In this document: positions 1 to 11,415 of the stretch, piece after piece
Numbering within the stretch: position 1 is the first letter of the stretch
How the letters are laid out: every line of letters starts with the position of its first letter
Origin: Chondromyces crocatus
GTDB taxonomy: Bacteria > Myxococcota_A > Polyangia > Polyangiales > Polyangiaceae
NCBI RefSeq assembly: GCF_001189295.1
Contig: NZ_CP012159.1
Location: 124,001-188,000 of the forward strand
Direction: 5' to 3'
Length of the DNA stretch: 64,000 bases
The notes under the pieces: model-generated
What the model was told of the DNA's origin: nothing
The model's database searches: none
Seen by the model: the letters and a program-made list of their open reading frames with translations, nothing else
Program-made: the position numbers and the translations under genes

Positions 1-363
1 GTGCAGTCGCTGCGGCAGGAGATCGCGCCCGGGCTGCGGGCGTTCGGGCCCGAGTCGGCGCGGCTGGAGCAGCTCGACACGATGATCGGCCGCGCGACCG
101 AGAAGGGTCGGGAGCGGGTGCTGGGCGAGCTGGCGCCCGCGCTGGGGCGCTGCTTCGGGCAGAGCTTGCACGTGGCGGTGGGGGCGCTGCCGGACGAGGT
201 GAAGCCGCCGGAGCTGCAAGGCTGGTTCGGCGATCGGGGCTGGGTGAGGGGGGAGATGGAACGGATGCGGCGGGTGGTGGAGGCGGTGTTCACGCACCAG
301 ACCCGGCGGCTCGTGGCGCTGGTCGACGCGGCCGGCATGCCCCTCGCGCCGTACGCTGGATGA
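1..363 (+). CDS. DUF3348-like protein, C-terminal part (cut by window edge)
   Basis: The reading frame is open from base 1, so the true start probably lies outside the window and only the last 120 residues are seen. The segment is helical and charged, with a conserved-looking ARLEQLD stretch, a central LGRCFGQ stretch and Trp-rich GWFGDRGW near residue 80. I match it to DUF3348 partly from the sequence and partly from position, because DUF3348, DUF802, OmpA and DUF2894 proteins are known as neighbours in beta- and gammaproteobacteria. It ends 13 bases before the channel gene and is surely co-transcribed. No function is known; a cytoplasmic partner of the motor is an inference. Confidence 0.5.
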   Translation: MQSLRQEIAPGLRAFGPESARLEQLDTMIGRATEKGRERVLGELAPALGRCFGQSLHVAVGALPDEVKPPELQGWFGDRGWVRGEMERMRRVVEAVFTHQTRRLVALVDAAGMPLAPYAG

Positions 364-376
364 GGGAGCGGCTGGG

Positions 377-3300
377 ATGACGCGGATCGGAGTGCTCGTC
401 GCCGGCGCCGTGGGGCTCGCCATCGTGGCGCGGGCCGCGGCGGTCTACCAGGGGTCGGACCCGCTCGCGCACGGGCTGGTGCTGCTCATCGCGCTGGGGC
501 TCGGCCTCGGGGTGGTGGAGCTGTTCGTGCGGGCGACGCGCGCGGCACGGCTGCGGGTGGAGCTTGCGAAACTGCCATCGCCCGCGACGCGCGAGGCGAT
601 CGAGAAAAGCAGCCCGGGGCTGCGAGGGCTCCTGGAGGCGCGGATCGCCGGGAGCGCGACGGGCGGGGCGGGCGGGGCGGCGGTCCCCTTCACGTCGTAC
701 CTGGTCGGGCTGCTGGTGATGATCGGCCTGCTGGGGACCTTCCTCGGGCTGTTCGAGACGCTGCGCGGGGCGCGGGAGGCGCTCGGCGGCAGCGGCGATG
801 TGGAGGCGCTGCGCACGGGGCTGGCGGCGCCGATGCAGGGTCTGTCGCGGGCCTTCGGGACGTCGGCGGCAGGCGTGTCGGCGTCGGCGATGCTGGGGCT
901 CGGTGGGGTGCTGGTGCGGCGGGCCGAGGGGCAGTTCGCAGCGGCGTTCCAGCGCTGGGCGGTGGTGGCGCTCGCGCCGCTCTCGATGGCCGGGCGGCAG
1001 CTGGCGGCGCTGGAGGCGCTGGCCGCACAGGGGCTCGCGCAGACCGCGGCGGCCGAGGCGCTCGGGACGCGGCTCGCGGCGCTGGAGGCGCGGCTCGACG
1101 CCGGGCAGCGCGAGGCGGCGGAGGCGACGAAGCAGAGCGCCGAGGTGTGGCGCGAGGCGGCGTCACAGATCCGCGCCGAGATTGCAGGCGGGGTGGGGCG
1201 CGCGGCCGAGGCGGTGGCGTCGGTGGCGGAGCCGGTGGTGACGCAAGCGATGGACCGGGCGGGCACGATCGCGGGGGACGCGGTCGCGCGGATCACGCGG
1301 CGGCTCGACGAGGACGCGGACGCGCGGCGCGCGGCCGAGGCGCGGCGGGTCGAGGACGCGGAGGCCGCAGAGGCGCGGCGGGTGGCGAAGGCGGAAGCGG
1401 CGGAGGTGGCGCGGCTCGCCGCAGTCGAGGCCGCCGAGGTGAAGCGGCGCGAGGAGGCCGCGGCGGTCGAGGGGCGGCTGCAAGCGTCCCTCGCGGCGGC
1501 CGAGGAGCGGCGGCGCGTCGAGGCGGCGGAGGCCGAGGAGAAGCGTCGGGCGGACATCGCGGCGGCGGACGAGCGGCGGCTCCACGCGCTGCGGGAGGCG
1601 GAGGCGAAGCGCCTCGATGTGCTGCAAGGCGCGCAGGAGCAGCAGCTCACGGCGCTCCGCGAGAGCGCAGCCCAGCAAGCCGAGGCCGAGGCACAGCGGC
1701 TCGCGTCGCTGCAGGCGTCGCAAGAGAAGCAGCTCGCAGCACTGCAGGCGCTGGAAGCGCGGCAAGCGGAGGCCGAAGCGCAGCGGCTCGGGACCTTGAA
1801 GGCACTCGAAGCGCAGCAGCACGCGGCGATCGAAGAGCTGAAGGCCCGGCTCGCGGAGGCCGAGGCACAGCGGCTCGAGGCGCTGCAAGGGTTGCAGGCG
1901 CAGCACCTCGCCGCGCTCCGTGAGGCCGAGGCGCGCCAGGCGGACGCAGAGACGAAGCGGCTCGATGCGCTGCAGGGCTTGCAGGCGCAGCATCTCGCCG
2001 CGCTCCGTGAGGCCGAGGCGCGCCAGGTGGATGCGGAGACGCTGCGCTTGTCGGTGCTGGAAGAGACCGAGGGGCGACGGGTGGCCGCGCTCCAGCAGGC
2101 GGATGCGCAGCATCTCGCGGCGTTGCAAGTGACCGAGGAGCAACGGCTCGCGGCGCTGCGTGCGGTGGAGACGCGGCAGGCCGAGGCGGAGGAGCGGCGG
2201 CTGAGCATGCTCCGCGAGGAACACGAGCGGCTGGTCGCTGCGCTGAAGAGCGCCGAGGCGTGGCAAGCGGAGGTCGAGGCGCAGCGGCGCGCGGCGCTGC
2301 AGGAGAGCCAGGCGCAGCATCTCGCGGCGCTGCAAGCGACCGAGGCGCAGCGGCTCGCAGCGCTGCGTGAGGCCGAGGCGCGGCAGAGCGCGTCGGAGGC
2401 GCAGCGGCTCGCCGCGCTGGGCGAGGCCCACGAGAAGCTGCTCTCGGCGCTGCAGCGCGCCGAGGCGTGGCAGACGGAGGCGGAGGCGCGCAGGTTCGCA
2501 GCACTGCGCGAGAGCCAGGAGCAGCACCTCGCCGCCCTGCGCGAGGTGGAGCAGCAGCACCTCGCGGTGGTGCAGCGCGCCGAGGCCCGTCAGACGGAGG
2601 CCGAGGAGCAGCGGCTGCAAGCGTTGCGCGCCATCTACGAGCAGCATCTCGCCGCGCTGCGTGAGGTGGAGCAGCAACACGTGGCGGCGCTGCAGGGTGC
2701 CGAGGCGCGGCTGAGCGAGGCCGAGGAGCAGCGGTTCACGGTGCTGCGGGAGAGCCAGGAGCAGCACCTCGCCGCCCTGCGCGAGGTGGAGCTGGAGCGG
2801 CTCGCGGTGCTGCAAGGCCAGGCCGCCGACGCGCAACGCGCCCTCGCGACAGCGACGGAGGGGGCGGAGGCGCACGCAGGGCGGGTGCTGGAGGCGGCGC
2901 ACGATCACCTGGAGCGGCTGGCGCAGGCGGAGGCGACGCGCGCCGAGCGGCTGGAGGCAGCCCTCGCGGCACACCTGACGGCAGTGGGCTCGTCGCTCTC
3001 CGGACCGCTGGGCGAGGTGGCGCGGGTCGCTGGCGAGGCAGCCGAAGGCGCGGCACGGGTGGTCGCCGAGGCGGCCGCGCGCGAGGCGACACGACAGGCG
3101 GCAGCGGACGCGCGCGAAGCGACGCGGGCGAGCGCGGAGGCCGAGCGGGACACGCGGCTGGACGCACTGATCGCGCGGCTGGATCAGGCATCACGCGACG
3201 TGGCGGAGAACGCACGCGCGCAGGCGGCCGAGGTGGCGGCGCTGGCGGAGGCGGCGGCGGAGCGGAGCGCGGCGTTCGATGCGCAGGCCGAGGCACGGCT

Positions 3301-3751
3301 GGCAGCCCTCGCCGAAGGGGCGCAGGCAGCGCTCGCGGCGCAGGCGGCGAGGATCGCCGGGTTCGAGGAGCGGCTGGAGCGCGATCGGACGGCGCAGGCC
3401 GGCGTGCTCGCGGAGCGGCTGGCCACGCACGCGCGGGAGCTGGGCGAGGGGCTGCGTGGGACGGGCGCGCTCGTCCACGAGGCGGCCGATCTGCTGCGCG
3501 CCGGTGGAGCCGAGATGGCGGCGGTGTCGGAGATGTTCACGTCGGCCGTGGACCGCTACCGCGAGGCCAGCGATCGGTGGCTGGACAGCCTGGGCGCGGT
3601 CGAGGAAGCGCTGGAGCACAAGGGGCGCGGAGAGACGGCGGACCTGCTGGGCACGTACCTGGATCAGACGCGCGAGGTGTTCGACCACTCGCTGCGCTTC
3701 CAGCGCGAGCTGTTCTCGGAGCTGCGGGCGCTGCGGGGAAGGTCGAGCTGA
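377..3751 (+). CDS. MotA/TolQ/ZorA-like proton-channel protein with giant coiled-coil tail and DUF802-like C-terminus
   Basis: A 1124-residue inner-membrane protein. Two hydrophobic segments lie at about residues 4-22 and 30-50. A second pair, about 105-127 with GLLGTFLGLF and about 160-182 with FGTSAAGVSASAMLGL, carries the signature of MotA/TolQ/ExbB channel subunits. From about residue 200 to 1010 it is an uninterrupted Ala/Glu/Gln/Arg coiled coil, partly built of 29-residue repeats. The last 110 residues, including LDQTREVFDHSLRFQREL, fit DUF802. Family knowledge says such proteins form pentamers around a MotB/ExbD-type dimer and are driven by ion flow. ZorA of Zorya defence has the same plan with a shorter tail. 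It lies 6 bases before its OmpA/MotB-like partner. The specific job is unknown. Confidence 0.85.
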   Translation: MTRIGVLVAGAVGLAIVARAAAVYQGSDPLAHGLVLLIALGLGLGVVELFVRATRAARLRVELAKLPSPATREAIEKSSPGLRGLLEARIAGSATGGAGGAAVPFTSYLVGLLVMIGLLGTFLGLFETLRGAREALGGSGDVEALRTGLAAPMQGLSRAFGTSAAGVSASAMLGLGGVLVRRAEGQFAAAFQRWAVVALAPLSMAGRQLAALEALAAQGLAQTAAAEALGTRLAALEARLDAGQREAAEATKQSAEVWREAASQIRAEIAGGVGRAAEAVASVAEPVVTQAMDRAGTIAGDAVARITRRLDEDADARRAAEARRVEDAEAAEARRVAKAEAAEVARLAAVEAAEVKRREEAAAVEGRLQASLAAAEERRRVEAAEAEEKRRADIAAADERRLHALREAEAKRLDVLQGAQEQQLTALRESAAQQAEAEAQRLASLQASQEKQLAALQALEARQAEAEAQRLGTLKALEAQQHAAIEELKARLAEAEAQRLEALQGLQAQHLAALREAEARQADAETKRLDALQGLQAQHLAALREAEARQVDAETLRLSVLEETEGRRVAALQQADAQHLAALQVTEEQRLAALRAVETRQAEAEERRLSMLREEHERLVAALKSAEAWQAEVEAQRRAALQESQAQHLAALQATEAQRLAALREAEARQSASEAQRLAALGEAHEKLLSALQRAEAWQTEAEARRFAALRESQEQHLAALREVEQQHLAVVQRAEARQTEAEEQRLQALRAIYEQHLAALREVEQQHVAALQGAEARLSEAEEQRFTVLRESQEQHLAALREVELERLAVLQGQAADAQRALATATEGAEAHAGRVLEAAHDHLERLAQAEATRAERLEAALAAHLTAVGSSLSGPLGEVARVAGEAAEGAARVVAEAAAREATRQAAADAREATRASAEAERDTRLDALIARLDQASRDVAENARAQAAEVAALAEAAAERSAAFDAQAEARLAALAEGAQAALAAQAARIAGFEERLERDRTAQAGVLAERLATHARELGEGLRGTGALVHEAADLLRAGGAEMAAVSEMFTSAVDRYREASDRWLDSLGAVEEALEHKGRGETADLLGTYLDQTREVFDHSLRFQRELFSELRALRGRSS
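1685..2032 (+). repeat. Four tandem 87-bp units encoding 29-residue coiled-coil repeats
   Basis: Residues 437-552 of the channel protein split into four units of exactly 29 residues. Each begins AEAQRL or AETKRL and ends in an AR(Q/L)A(E/D)-type motif. Units 3 and 4 (from 1859 and 1946) are nearly identical in DNA. Within each unit an 11-residue step such as QHLAALREAEA repeats, so 29 reads as 7+11+11. Looser copies continue to about base 2830. The pattern suggests expansion by in-frame duplication of a hendecad-type coiled coil. Confidence 0.8.
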
Positions 3752-3757
3752 CGGGTC

Positions 3758-4606
3758 ATGATCGATCCCGCCGCCGAGGAGGAGACGCCGGAGCTCGCCG
3801 CGATCTGGCCGGTGTTCGGCGACCTGATGGCCTGCCTGTTCGGGCTGTTCGTGCTGTTCTTCGTGTGGGCGGTGGCGTTCCAGGTGGACCTGGCCGGGGA
3901 TCTGGAGGCGGAGCGGGCCGCACGCGCGGAGGAGCGCGCGCGGCTGGAGACGCTGGAGCAAGCGCTGGCCGGTCCGCTGGCCGAGGGACGGATCACGCTG
4001 AGCGGCGGAAGGATCGGGCTGCGCGGGAGCATCCTGTTCGGGGTGGGGTCGGCCGATCTCTTGCCCGAGGGCAAGGCGCTGCTCGGGTCGATCGCGCCGG
4101 CGCTCCAGGCATACCTCGCGAACCACGACGAGCTGATCATGGTCAGTGGGTTCACCGATGATCAGGCGGTGGCGGCGTCGGCCCGGAGCTTTCAGGACAA
4201 CTGGGAGCTGTCCGTGCAGCGTGCGCTCACGGTGACGAGGACGCTGGCGGCGGCAGGGGTGCCGGCGGACGGCTTGTTCGCCGCGGGGTTCGGCGAGACG
4301 CACCCGGTGGCGCCGAACGACACGGCAGAGAACCGCGCGAAGAACCGACGGGTGGAGATCACGCCCATCCCGCGACGACAGGCGGCGGGCGATGGCACGG
4401 AGACACTGCCGTCCCTCGGCGCAGAGACGCTGGGCGGGGCCGACGGGACGCTGAGCGGAGCCGGCGGGACGCCGCGCCAGGGGGCGACGGAGGGCGTCGT
4501 CGAGACGAACGGCGCACCGGGGAAGACGAACGACACGCAGCGCGGGTCCGGCGGCGCCTCGAAGAAGACGCCGGCCGGAGGGGTGGGCGAAGGAGACGCG
4601 CGTTGA
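3758..4606 (+). CDS. MotB/ZorB-like OmpA-family peptidoglycan-anchored protein
   Basis: A 282-residue protein with a short cytoplasmic N-terminus and one membrane helix at about residues 18-40. The sequence WPVFGDLMACLFGLFVLFF places Asp22 where MotB and ZorB carry their proton-carrying aspartate. After a short linker, residues 75-208 form an OmpA-like peptidoglycan-binding domain with FTDDQ, the ELSVQRALTVTRTL helix and the ENRAKNRRVEI end. The last 75 residues are Gly/Thr-rich and look disordered. It sits 6 bases after the channel gene and its stop overlaps the next start. The pair is read as rotor/stator partners of an ion-driven motor anchored to the cell wall. Confidence 0.87.
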   Translation: MIDPAAEEETPELAAIWPVFGDLMACLFGLFVLFFVWAVAFQVDLAGDLEAERAARAEERARLETLEQALAGPLAEGRITLSGGRIGLRGSILFGVGSADLLPEGKALLGSIAPALQAYLANHDELIMVSGFTDDQAVAASARSFQDNWELSVQRALTVTRTLAAAGVPADGLFAAGFGETHPVAPNDTAENRAKNRRVEITPIPRRQAAGDGTETLPSLGAETLGGADGTLSGAGGTPRQGATEGVVETNGAPGKTNDTQRGSGGASKKTPAGGVGEGDAR

Positions 4607-5289
4607 TGGATCCCGGCGAGGCGCGGCCGGCGCTGGAGCATCGGCTCGCGCAGCTCGGCGCCGACGGGGCGCGCGGCATGGATCCGCCAGGGTTTCGCTT
4701 CGCGGAGGCGCTGCTGGAGCGCGCGCAGGCGCTCGGCGGGGGGGCGGCGGCACGGCTCCTGTCGCGGGCGTCAGCGCGACTGGATCAGCTCGAGGCGGCG
4801 CTGGTCCGCAAGCGGGGCGATGCCGCGGCGGCGCTGAAAGCGCTCGACGATGCCGGGGTGGAGGCGCCGGCCGAGGTGCAGGCGGCGCTCGAACGCGGGG
4901 ATCTCGCGGAGGTGACGCGCGCCGCTCATCGACGGCTGCGCCCCCGGGTGAACTTGACCCCTCGGGAAACACCGAAGCGTCCCTGGCTGGCGCGCTTGCG
5001 GGACGAAGCGGCCGTCTCCTTCAAAGAGTCGCTCGGCAGCGCGCGGGCGACGCTGGCGGTGGCGCGCGCGGCCGACCGGGTGCCACCGAACGCGGGCCCC
5101 TACAACCCCCACGCCATCGCCGCCCGGACCCTGCTCACCGCCGAGGGGCTGTCACCGGCATATGTGCGCGCCCTGATGGACGAGCTGGAGGATCTCGCCG
5201 CGCTCGAAGCAGCGTTTGCTCCGGCGAAAATCCGCTCCGATCGAAAGGGTCAGGAAACCGGGCGGCCGCGTCGGCGAACGCGTAAATAA
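4606..5289 (+). CDS. DUF2894-like protein
   Basis: A 227-residue soluble protein starting at an ATG whose A is the last base of the upstream TGA; an in-frame TTG lies 3 bases earlier. The N-terminal third, with a DPPGFRFAEALLERAQ segment followed by a helical stretch, fits DUF2894. The C-terminal part contains NPHAIAARTLLTAEGLSPAYVRAL-type sequence and ends in a strongly basic KGQETGRPRRRTRK tail. DUF2894 proteins are known to follow OmpA/DUF802 genes in other proteobacteria, which supports the assignment. The function is unknown. The basic tail and lack of a signal peptide suggest a cytoplasmic partner. Confidence 0.7.
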   Translation: MDPGEARPALEHRLAQLGADGARGMDPPGFRFAEALLERAQALGGGAAARLLSRASARLDQLEAALVRKRGDAAAALKALDDAGVEAPAEVQAALERGDLAEVTRAAHRRLRPRVNLTPRETPKRPWLARLRDEAAVSFKESLGSARATLAVARAADRVPPNAGPYNPHAIAARTLLTAEGLSPAYVRALMDELEDLAALEAAFAPAKIRSDRKGQETGRPRRRTRK

Positions 5290-5294
5290 AGAAC

Positions 5295-5738
5295 ATGTCT
5301 CGCTCGACAGGCGCTCTTCTCATCGCCGTCCTCGGCTCGCTGATGTTCACCACGGGTTGCTCTTCGGGACCTCGCTCCCTGCGGCGCACGCCGCCCAAGG
5401 TCGAGCTGAGGCCCTGCGGCAACGAGAAGGTGGAGCACGGCGAGGGGTACGACGCCAAGGCACGCGACTGCATCTGGAAGGCGTACGTGGATCGTGAGCT
5501 GGCCGAGTTCAAGACCACGCACTTCACCATCGAAGGAGATCCCATCTCGTACAAGATCCAGATCAATCCGAACGTGACCGTCACCGTCGACAACCAGGAT
5601 CGCTACGGCCAGAAGGGAGTCTCCAACCACACGTGTCAGGCCATGGAGCGCATCCGTCAGGAGAAGCAGCCCGAACGCTTCGGCTTTGCCCTGAGCGGCT
5701 GCACGGGCGGGGGCATGGCGCGTCTGGCCGTCCCGTGA
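5295..5738 (+). CDS. Small lipoprotein downstream of the motor genes
   Basis: A 147-residue protein with a signal peptide and a lipobox (FTTGC, Cys22), so it should be exported and lipidated. The mature part has four further cysteines and no domain I recognise. It starts only 5 bases after the DUF2894-like stop, with a weak ribosome site (AAAGAAC), so it may be translationally coupled to the motor genes. A lipoprotein is not part of the classic four-gene arrangement, so this may be a lineage-specific fifth member or simply read-through of an unrelated gene. Confidence 0.75.
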   Translation: MSRSTGALLIAVLGSLMFTTGCSSGPRSLRRTPPKVELRPCGNEKVEHGEGYDAKARDCIWKAYVDRELAEFKTTHFTIEGDPISYKIQINPNVTVTVDNQDRYGQKGVSNHTCQAMERIRQEKQPERFGFALSGCTGGGMARLAVP

Positions 5739-5969
5739 CGTTCGAGCGCGGCGTGGTTCATGACGCACCGAAAGCCACCATGTCGTCCTCTGGGTTTCGT
5801 AGACGCGAGGCCTGCCAGGGCCTACTCTTCGGGGATGCTGCCCTCAGCTGGGCCGCCCGAGGAATTCACCCGCTCCCTGTCGGTCCCAGATCCATGCCCG
5901 CTGGCGTGGCATCGGGCCAAAGGGAGTCCATGAGACCCCCTGGATCATTGCCCGCCAGAGGATCCCACC

Positions 5970-6845
5970 ATGCTTGAAGCCGCCACAGAAGCCGTCGACC
6001 TGCAGCTCTACCTGGAGGCCGCCGGATGCACCCATGTGGGCATGATCCGCGACACGAACCAGGACAGCTTCGCCCTCGTGGAGTCGCTGGGTCTGTTCCT
6101 CCTCGCCGACGGCATGGGGGGTCGCGCCGCGGGGGAGATCGCCTCGCGCATGGCGGTCGATACGGTGCGCGGCTTCTTCGACGATCCCGATGCCACCTGG
6201 CCCATCGCGCTCGGGCCGCCCAGCACGCGCACGGGGACCGCGCGCTACGTGGACCAGGCGCTGCCCTTGCTCGTGGCGGGCATCCAGCTCGCGAACGGGC
6301 GGATCTTCGCCGCAGCGCGTCGCGATCGGGACAAGCGCGGCATGGGCACCACGTTCGTCGCCGCGCTCGCGCGCGATGGCTTCGTGGCGCTCGCGCACGT
6401 GGGCGACAGCCGGGTGTACCGCTACCGCAACGGCGAGCTCGATCTGCTCACGCGTGACCACTCCCTCTTGAACGAGTGCATCCGGCTCGGCCACATCCTG
6501 CCCGAGGACGCGGCGTCGTTCCCGCTGCAGCACGTGATCACCCGAGCGCTCGGTACCGAGGAGCTGGTGGAGGTCGAGACGCGCATCGAGGAGGTGCAGT
6601 GCGACGACGTGCTGCTCCTCTGCTCCGACGGGCTGTCCGGTCCCGTCTCCTCCGAGGAGATGGCGGAGATCATCAGCTCTCAGGGCGACCTGCAGATGGC
6701 GGCGCGGCGGCTGGTGCAGCGCGCCAACGAGCGCGGGGGGCCGGACAACGTGACGTGCATCCTCGTGCGCTGGAGCGACGCGATCACCACCGCCAACCGA
6801 GGTCGGCAGACGACCACGCCGACGACGCCCGCCCCCGCTCCCTGA
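5970..6845 (+). CDS. PP2C-family serine/threonine protein phosphatase
   Basis: A 291-residue cytoplasmic phosphatase of the Stp1/PrpC type that removes phosphate from Ser/Thr using two metal ions. Visible motifs in order are RDTNQDS near residue 29, LLADGMGGR near 46, GMGTTFVAALA near 125, HVGDSRVYR near 144, LCSDGLSG near 218 and GGPDNVT near 256. These supply the metal-binding aspartates and the conserved Gly. Length is normal for the family. A Thr/Pro-rich tail follows the domain. Myxobacteria carry many Hanks-type kinases, which are the expected counterparts, but none lies in this window. Confidence 0.93.
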   Translation: MLEAATEAVDLQLYLEAAGCTHVGMIRDTNQDSFALVESLGLFLLADGMGGRAAGEIASRMAVDTVRGFFDDPDATWPIALGPPSTRTGTARYVDQALPLLVAGIQLANGRIFAAARRDRDKRGMGTTFVAALARDGFVALAHVGDSRVYRYRNGELDLLTRDHSLLNECIRLGHILPEDAASFPLQHVITRALGTEELVEVETRIEEVQCDDVLLLCSDGLSGPVSSEEMAEIISSQGDLQMAARRLVQRANERGGPDNVTCILVRWSDAITTANRGRQTTTPTTPAPAP

Positions 6846-6971
6846 AACGCCAGCCGCGCCGCGCGGACGGGGCAACAAATCCCCCGACCCCGCAATGGCT
6901 GTGGAGCTGAACACAAGTTCCGTATTCTGCCTGCCAGGCCGACGGGGTTCGTGCTAAGCGCGACGGCCGTC

Positions 6972-9875
<2,904 letters not shown>

Positions 9876-10029
9876 GCAGTCGTGGGGGACCACGCGGGGA
9901 CGGATCCGCGGGTTCCTGGACCTTCGACGCGCGGTTGCGTCATTCTGAACCGCGAGCATGAAGTCGCACGCCGCTCGTCGTCTCTCCACCCCGCTTGGCT
10001 CTCTCTGGTTCAGCTCGTTTTCGGAGCGC

Positions 10030-11382
10030 ATGAGGCAAAGGCTCGCACCGTGGTCCTTCGTGGGCGCGGCGGTGGTCGCACTCACGGGCTGCGTGGCCGG
10101 CGAGGTCGAGGGGGGAGGTGGAGAGGTCGAGTCCCTCGGCGAGGACGCGGCGGCCCAGGTGGTCTGCGCCGCCGGTCCGACCGTGGAGGGGATCGATGTG
10201 TCGTACTGGCAGCAGCACGTCGACTGGCAGGCGGTCGCCGACGCGGGGATCCAGTTCGCGATCGCCCGGGTGAGCCACGGCACCCGCGACACGTTCTTCG
10301 ACGCGAACTGGGCAGGGATCAAGGCGGCGGGGCTCGTGCGGGGGGCGTACCAGTACTACCTGGCCGACCATGATCCGCTGGAGCAAGCCGAGCTGATGAT
10401 CGAGGCGATCGGAACGCTGCAGGACGGGGACTTGCCGCCCGTGATCGACATCGAGTCGCACGAGGGGCAGGACCGAGAGACGATCCTCGCGGGGCTGCGG
10501 CTGTGGCTCGATCGGGTGGAAGGGGCGCTGGGTCGGAAGCCGATCATCTACACGGGGAAGTACTTCTGGCAGGACTTCGTGGCGAGCGACGAGTTCGTCG
10601 ACCATCCGCTGTGGATCCCGAACTACAGCAACGACTGCCCGAACCTGCCGAACGGCACCTGGAGCGACTGGACCTTCTTCCAGTACTCGTCGACGGGCTC
10701 GGTGCCCGGGATCAGCGGGAACGTGGACCGGAACCACTTCAACGGTTCGCTCGAGATGCTGCATGCGTTCGCGCAGAACCGGCCTGCGCTCGCGGCGGAG
10801 TTCGTGAGCCAGTCGTTCCCGTACGCGAGCCAGGGAGCGCTGAAGCTGCGCGCCGGTGAGGTGGTGGAAGCGTCGATCGAGCTGAGGAACGTGGGGTCGC
10901 GGGCGTGGGACACCGGGACGTACCTTGCAGCGACGGAGCCTCGTGGTCGCGAGAGCGTGTTCACCGGGCCGGAGTGGCCTTCCGCCAGCCGCTTCGCTGC
11001 GGTGGAGGGCAAGGTGATGCCAGGGGAGAGCTACCGCTTCACCTTCGCGCTGCACGCGCCCTCGATGCCAGGCGTGTACGACGAATTCTTCGGGCTGGTG
11101 CAGGTCGACGGTGCGGGAGAGCGGTGGTTCAGCGATGCCGGACAGGGGGGGCCGCCGGATGATCAGCTGGAGGGGATCTTCGAGGTGCTGCCGGCGCTAC
11201 CAGGAGATCCGGTGGAGCCCGGAGAGCCTGTGACGCCCGAGGAGAGGCCTCGCGACGACGGCGAGTACCTGGGGACGAGCGGGTTGTGCGCCGCACGTCC
11301 GGGGACATCGCCAGGGACGGCGGGGGCGTGGCTGCTCGTGGCGATGGGGACGCTCGTGGCGGGAAGACGCCGACGGCGCTGA
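10030..11382 (+). CDS. GH25-family muramidase lipoprotein with C-terminal sorting-like tail
   Basis: A predicted N-acetylmuramidase that cuts the glycan strands of peptidoglycan outside the cytoplasm. The start at 10030 gives a clean lipoprotein signal (AAVVALTGC); an ATG at 9958 would add 24 residues. The catalytic domain begins at GIDVSYWQQHVDW, with DIES about 95 residues later and a YSSTGSVPGISGNVDRN end, as in GH25 lysozymes. After it comes an Ig-like domain of the NBR1 type (AGEVVEASIELRNVG). The end has a short Cys motif, a hydrophobic stretch and RRRRR, resembling MYXO-CTERM/PEP-CTERM sorting tails. The enzyme could serve wall remodelling or predation. Confidence 0.88.
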   Translation: MRQRLAPWSFVGAAVVALTGCVAGEVEGGGGEVESLGEDAAAQVVCAAGPTVEGIDVSYWQQHVDWQAVADAGIQFAIARVSHGTRDTFFDANWAGIKAAGLVRGAYQYYLADHDPLEQAELMIEAIGTLQDGDLPPVIDIESHEGQDRETILAGLRLWLDRVEGALGRKPIIYTGKYFWQDFVASDEFVDHPLWIPNYSNDCPNLPNGTWSDWTFFQYSSTGSVPGISGNVDRNHFNGSLEMLHAFAQNRPALAAEFVSQSFPYASQGALKLRAGEVVEASIELRNVGSRAWDTGTYLAATEPRGRESVFTGPEWPSASRFAAVEGKVMPGESYRFTFALHAPSMPGVYDEFFGLVQVDGAGERWFSDAGQGGPPDDQLEGIFEVLPALPGDPVEPGEPVTPEERPRDDGEYLGTSGLCAARPGTSPGTAGAWLLVAMGTLVAGRRRRR

Positions 11383-11415
11383 GGAGCCGCTTTCGGCGCG
11401 CAGAGGCGGGCGCGG

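Noticed and set aside
1163-2974. Open frame of 603 residues antisense to the motor tail
   Set aside because: Its repeats only mirror the 87-base units of the real gene; composition is Leu/Arg/Gln-rich and no start site or domain is seen.
1-5738. Calling the motor block a complete Zorya defence system
   Set aside because: ZorC, ZorD and ZorE are absent, and no other defence gene lies nearby; only the AB-like core is supported.
9881-9894. Terminator after uvrA (CGTGG-GGGA-CCACG)
   Set aside because: The stem has only five pairs and no T-run follows.
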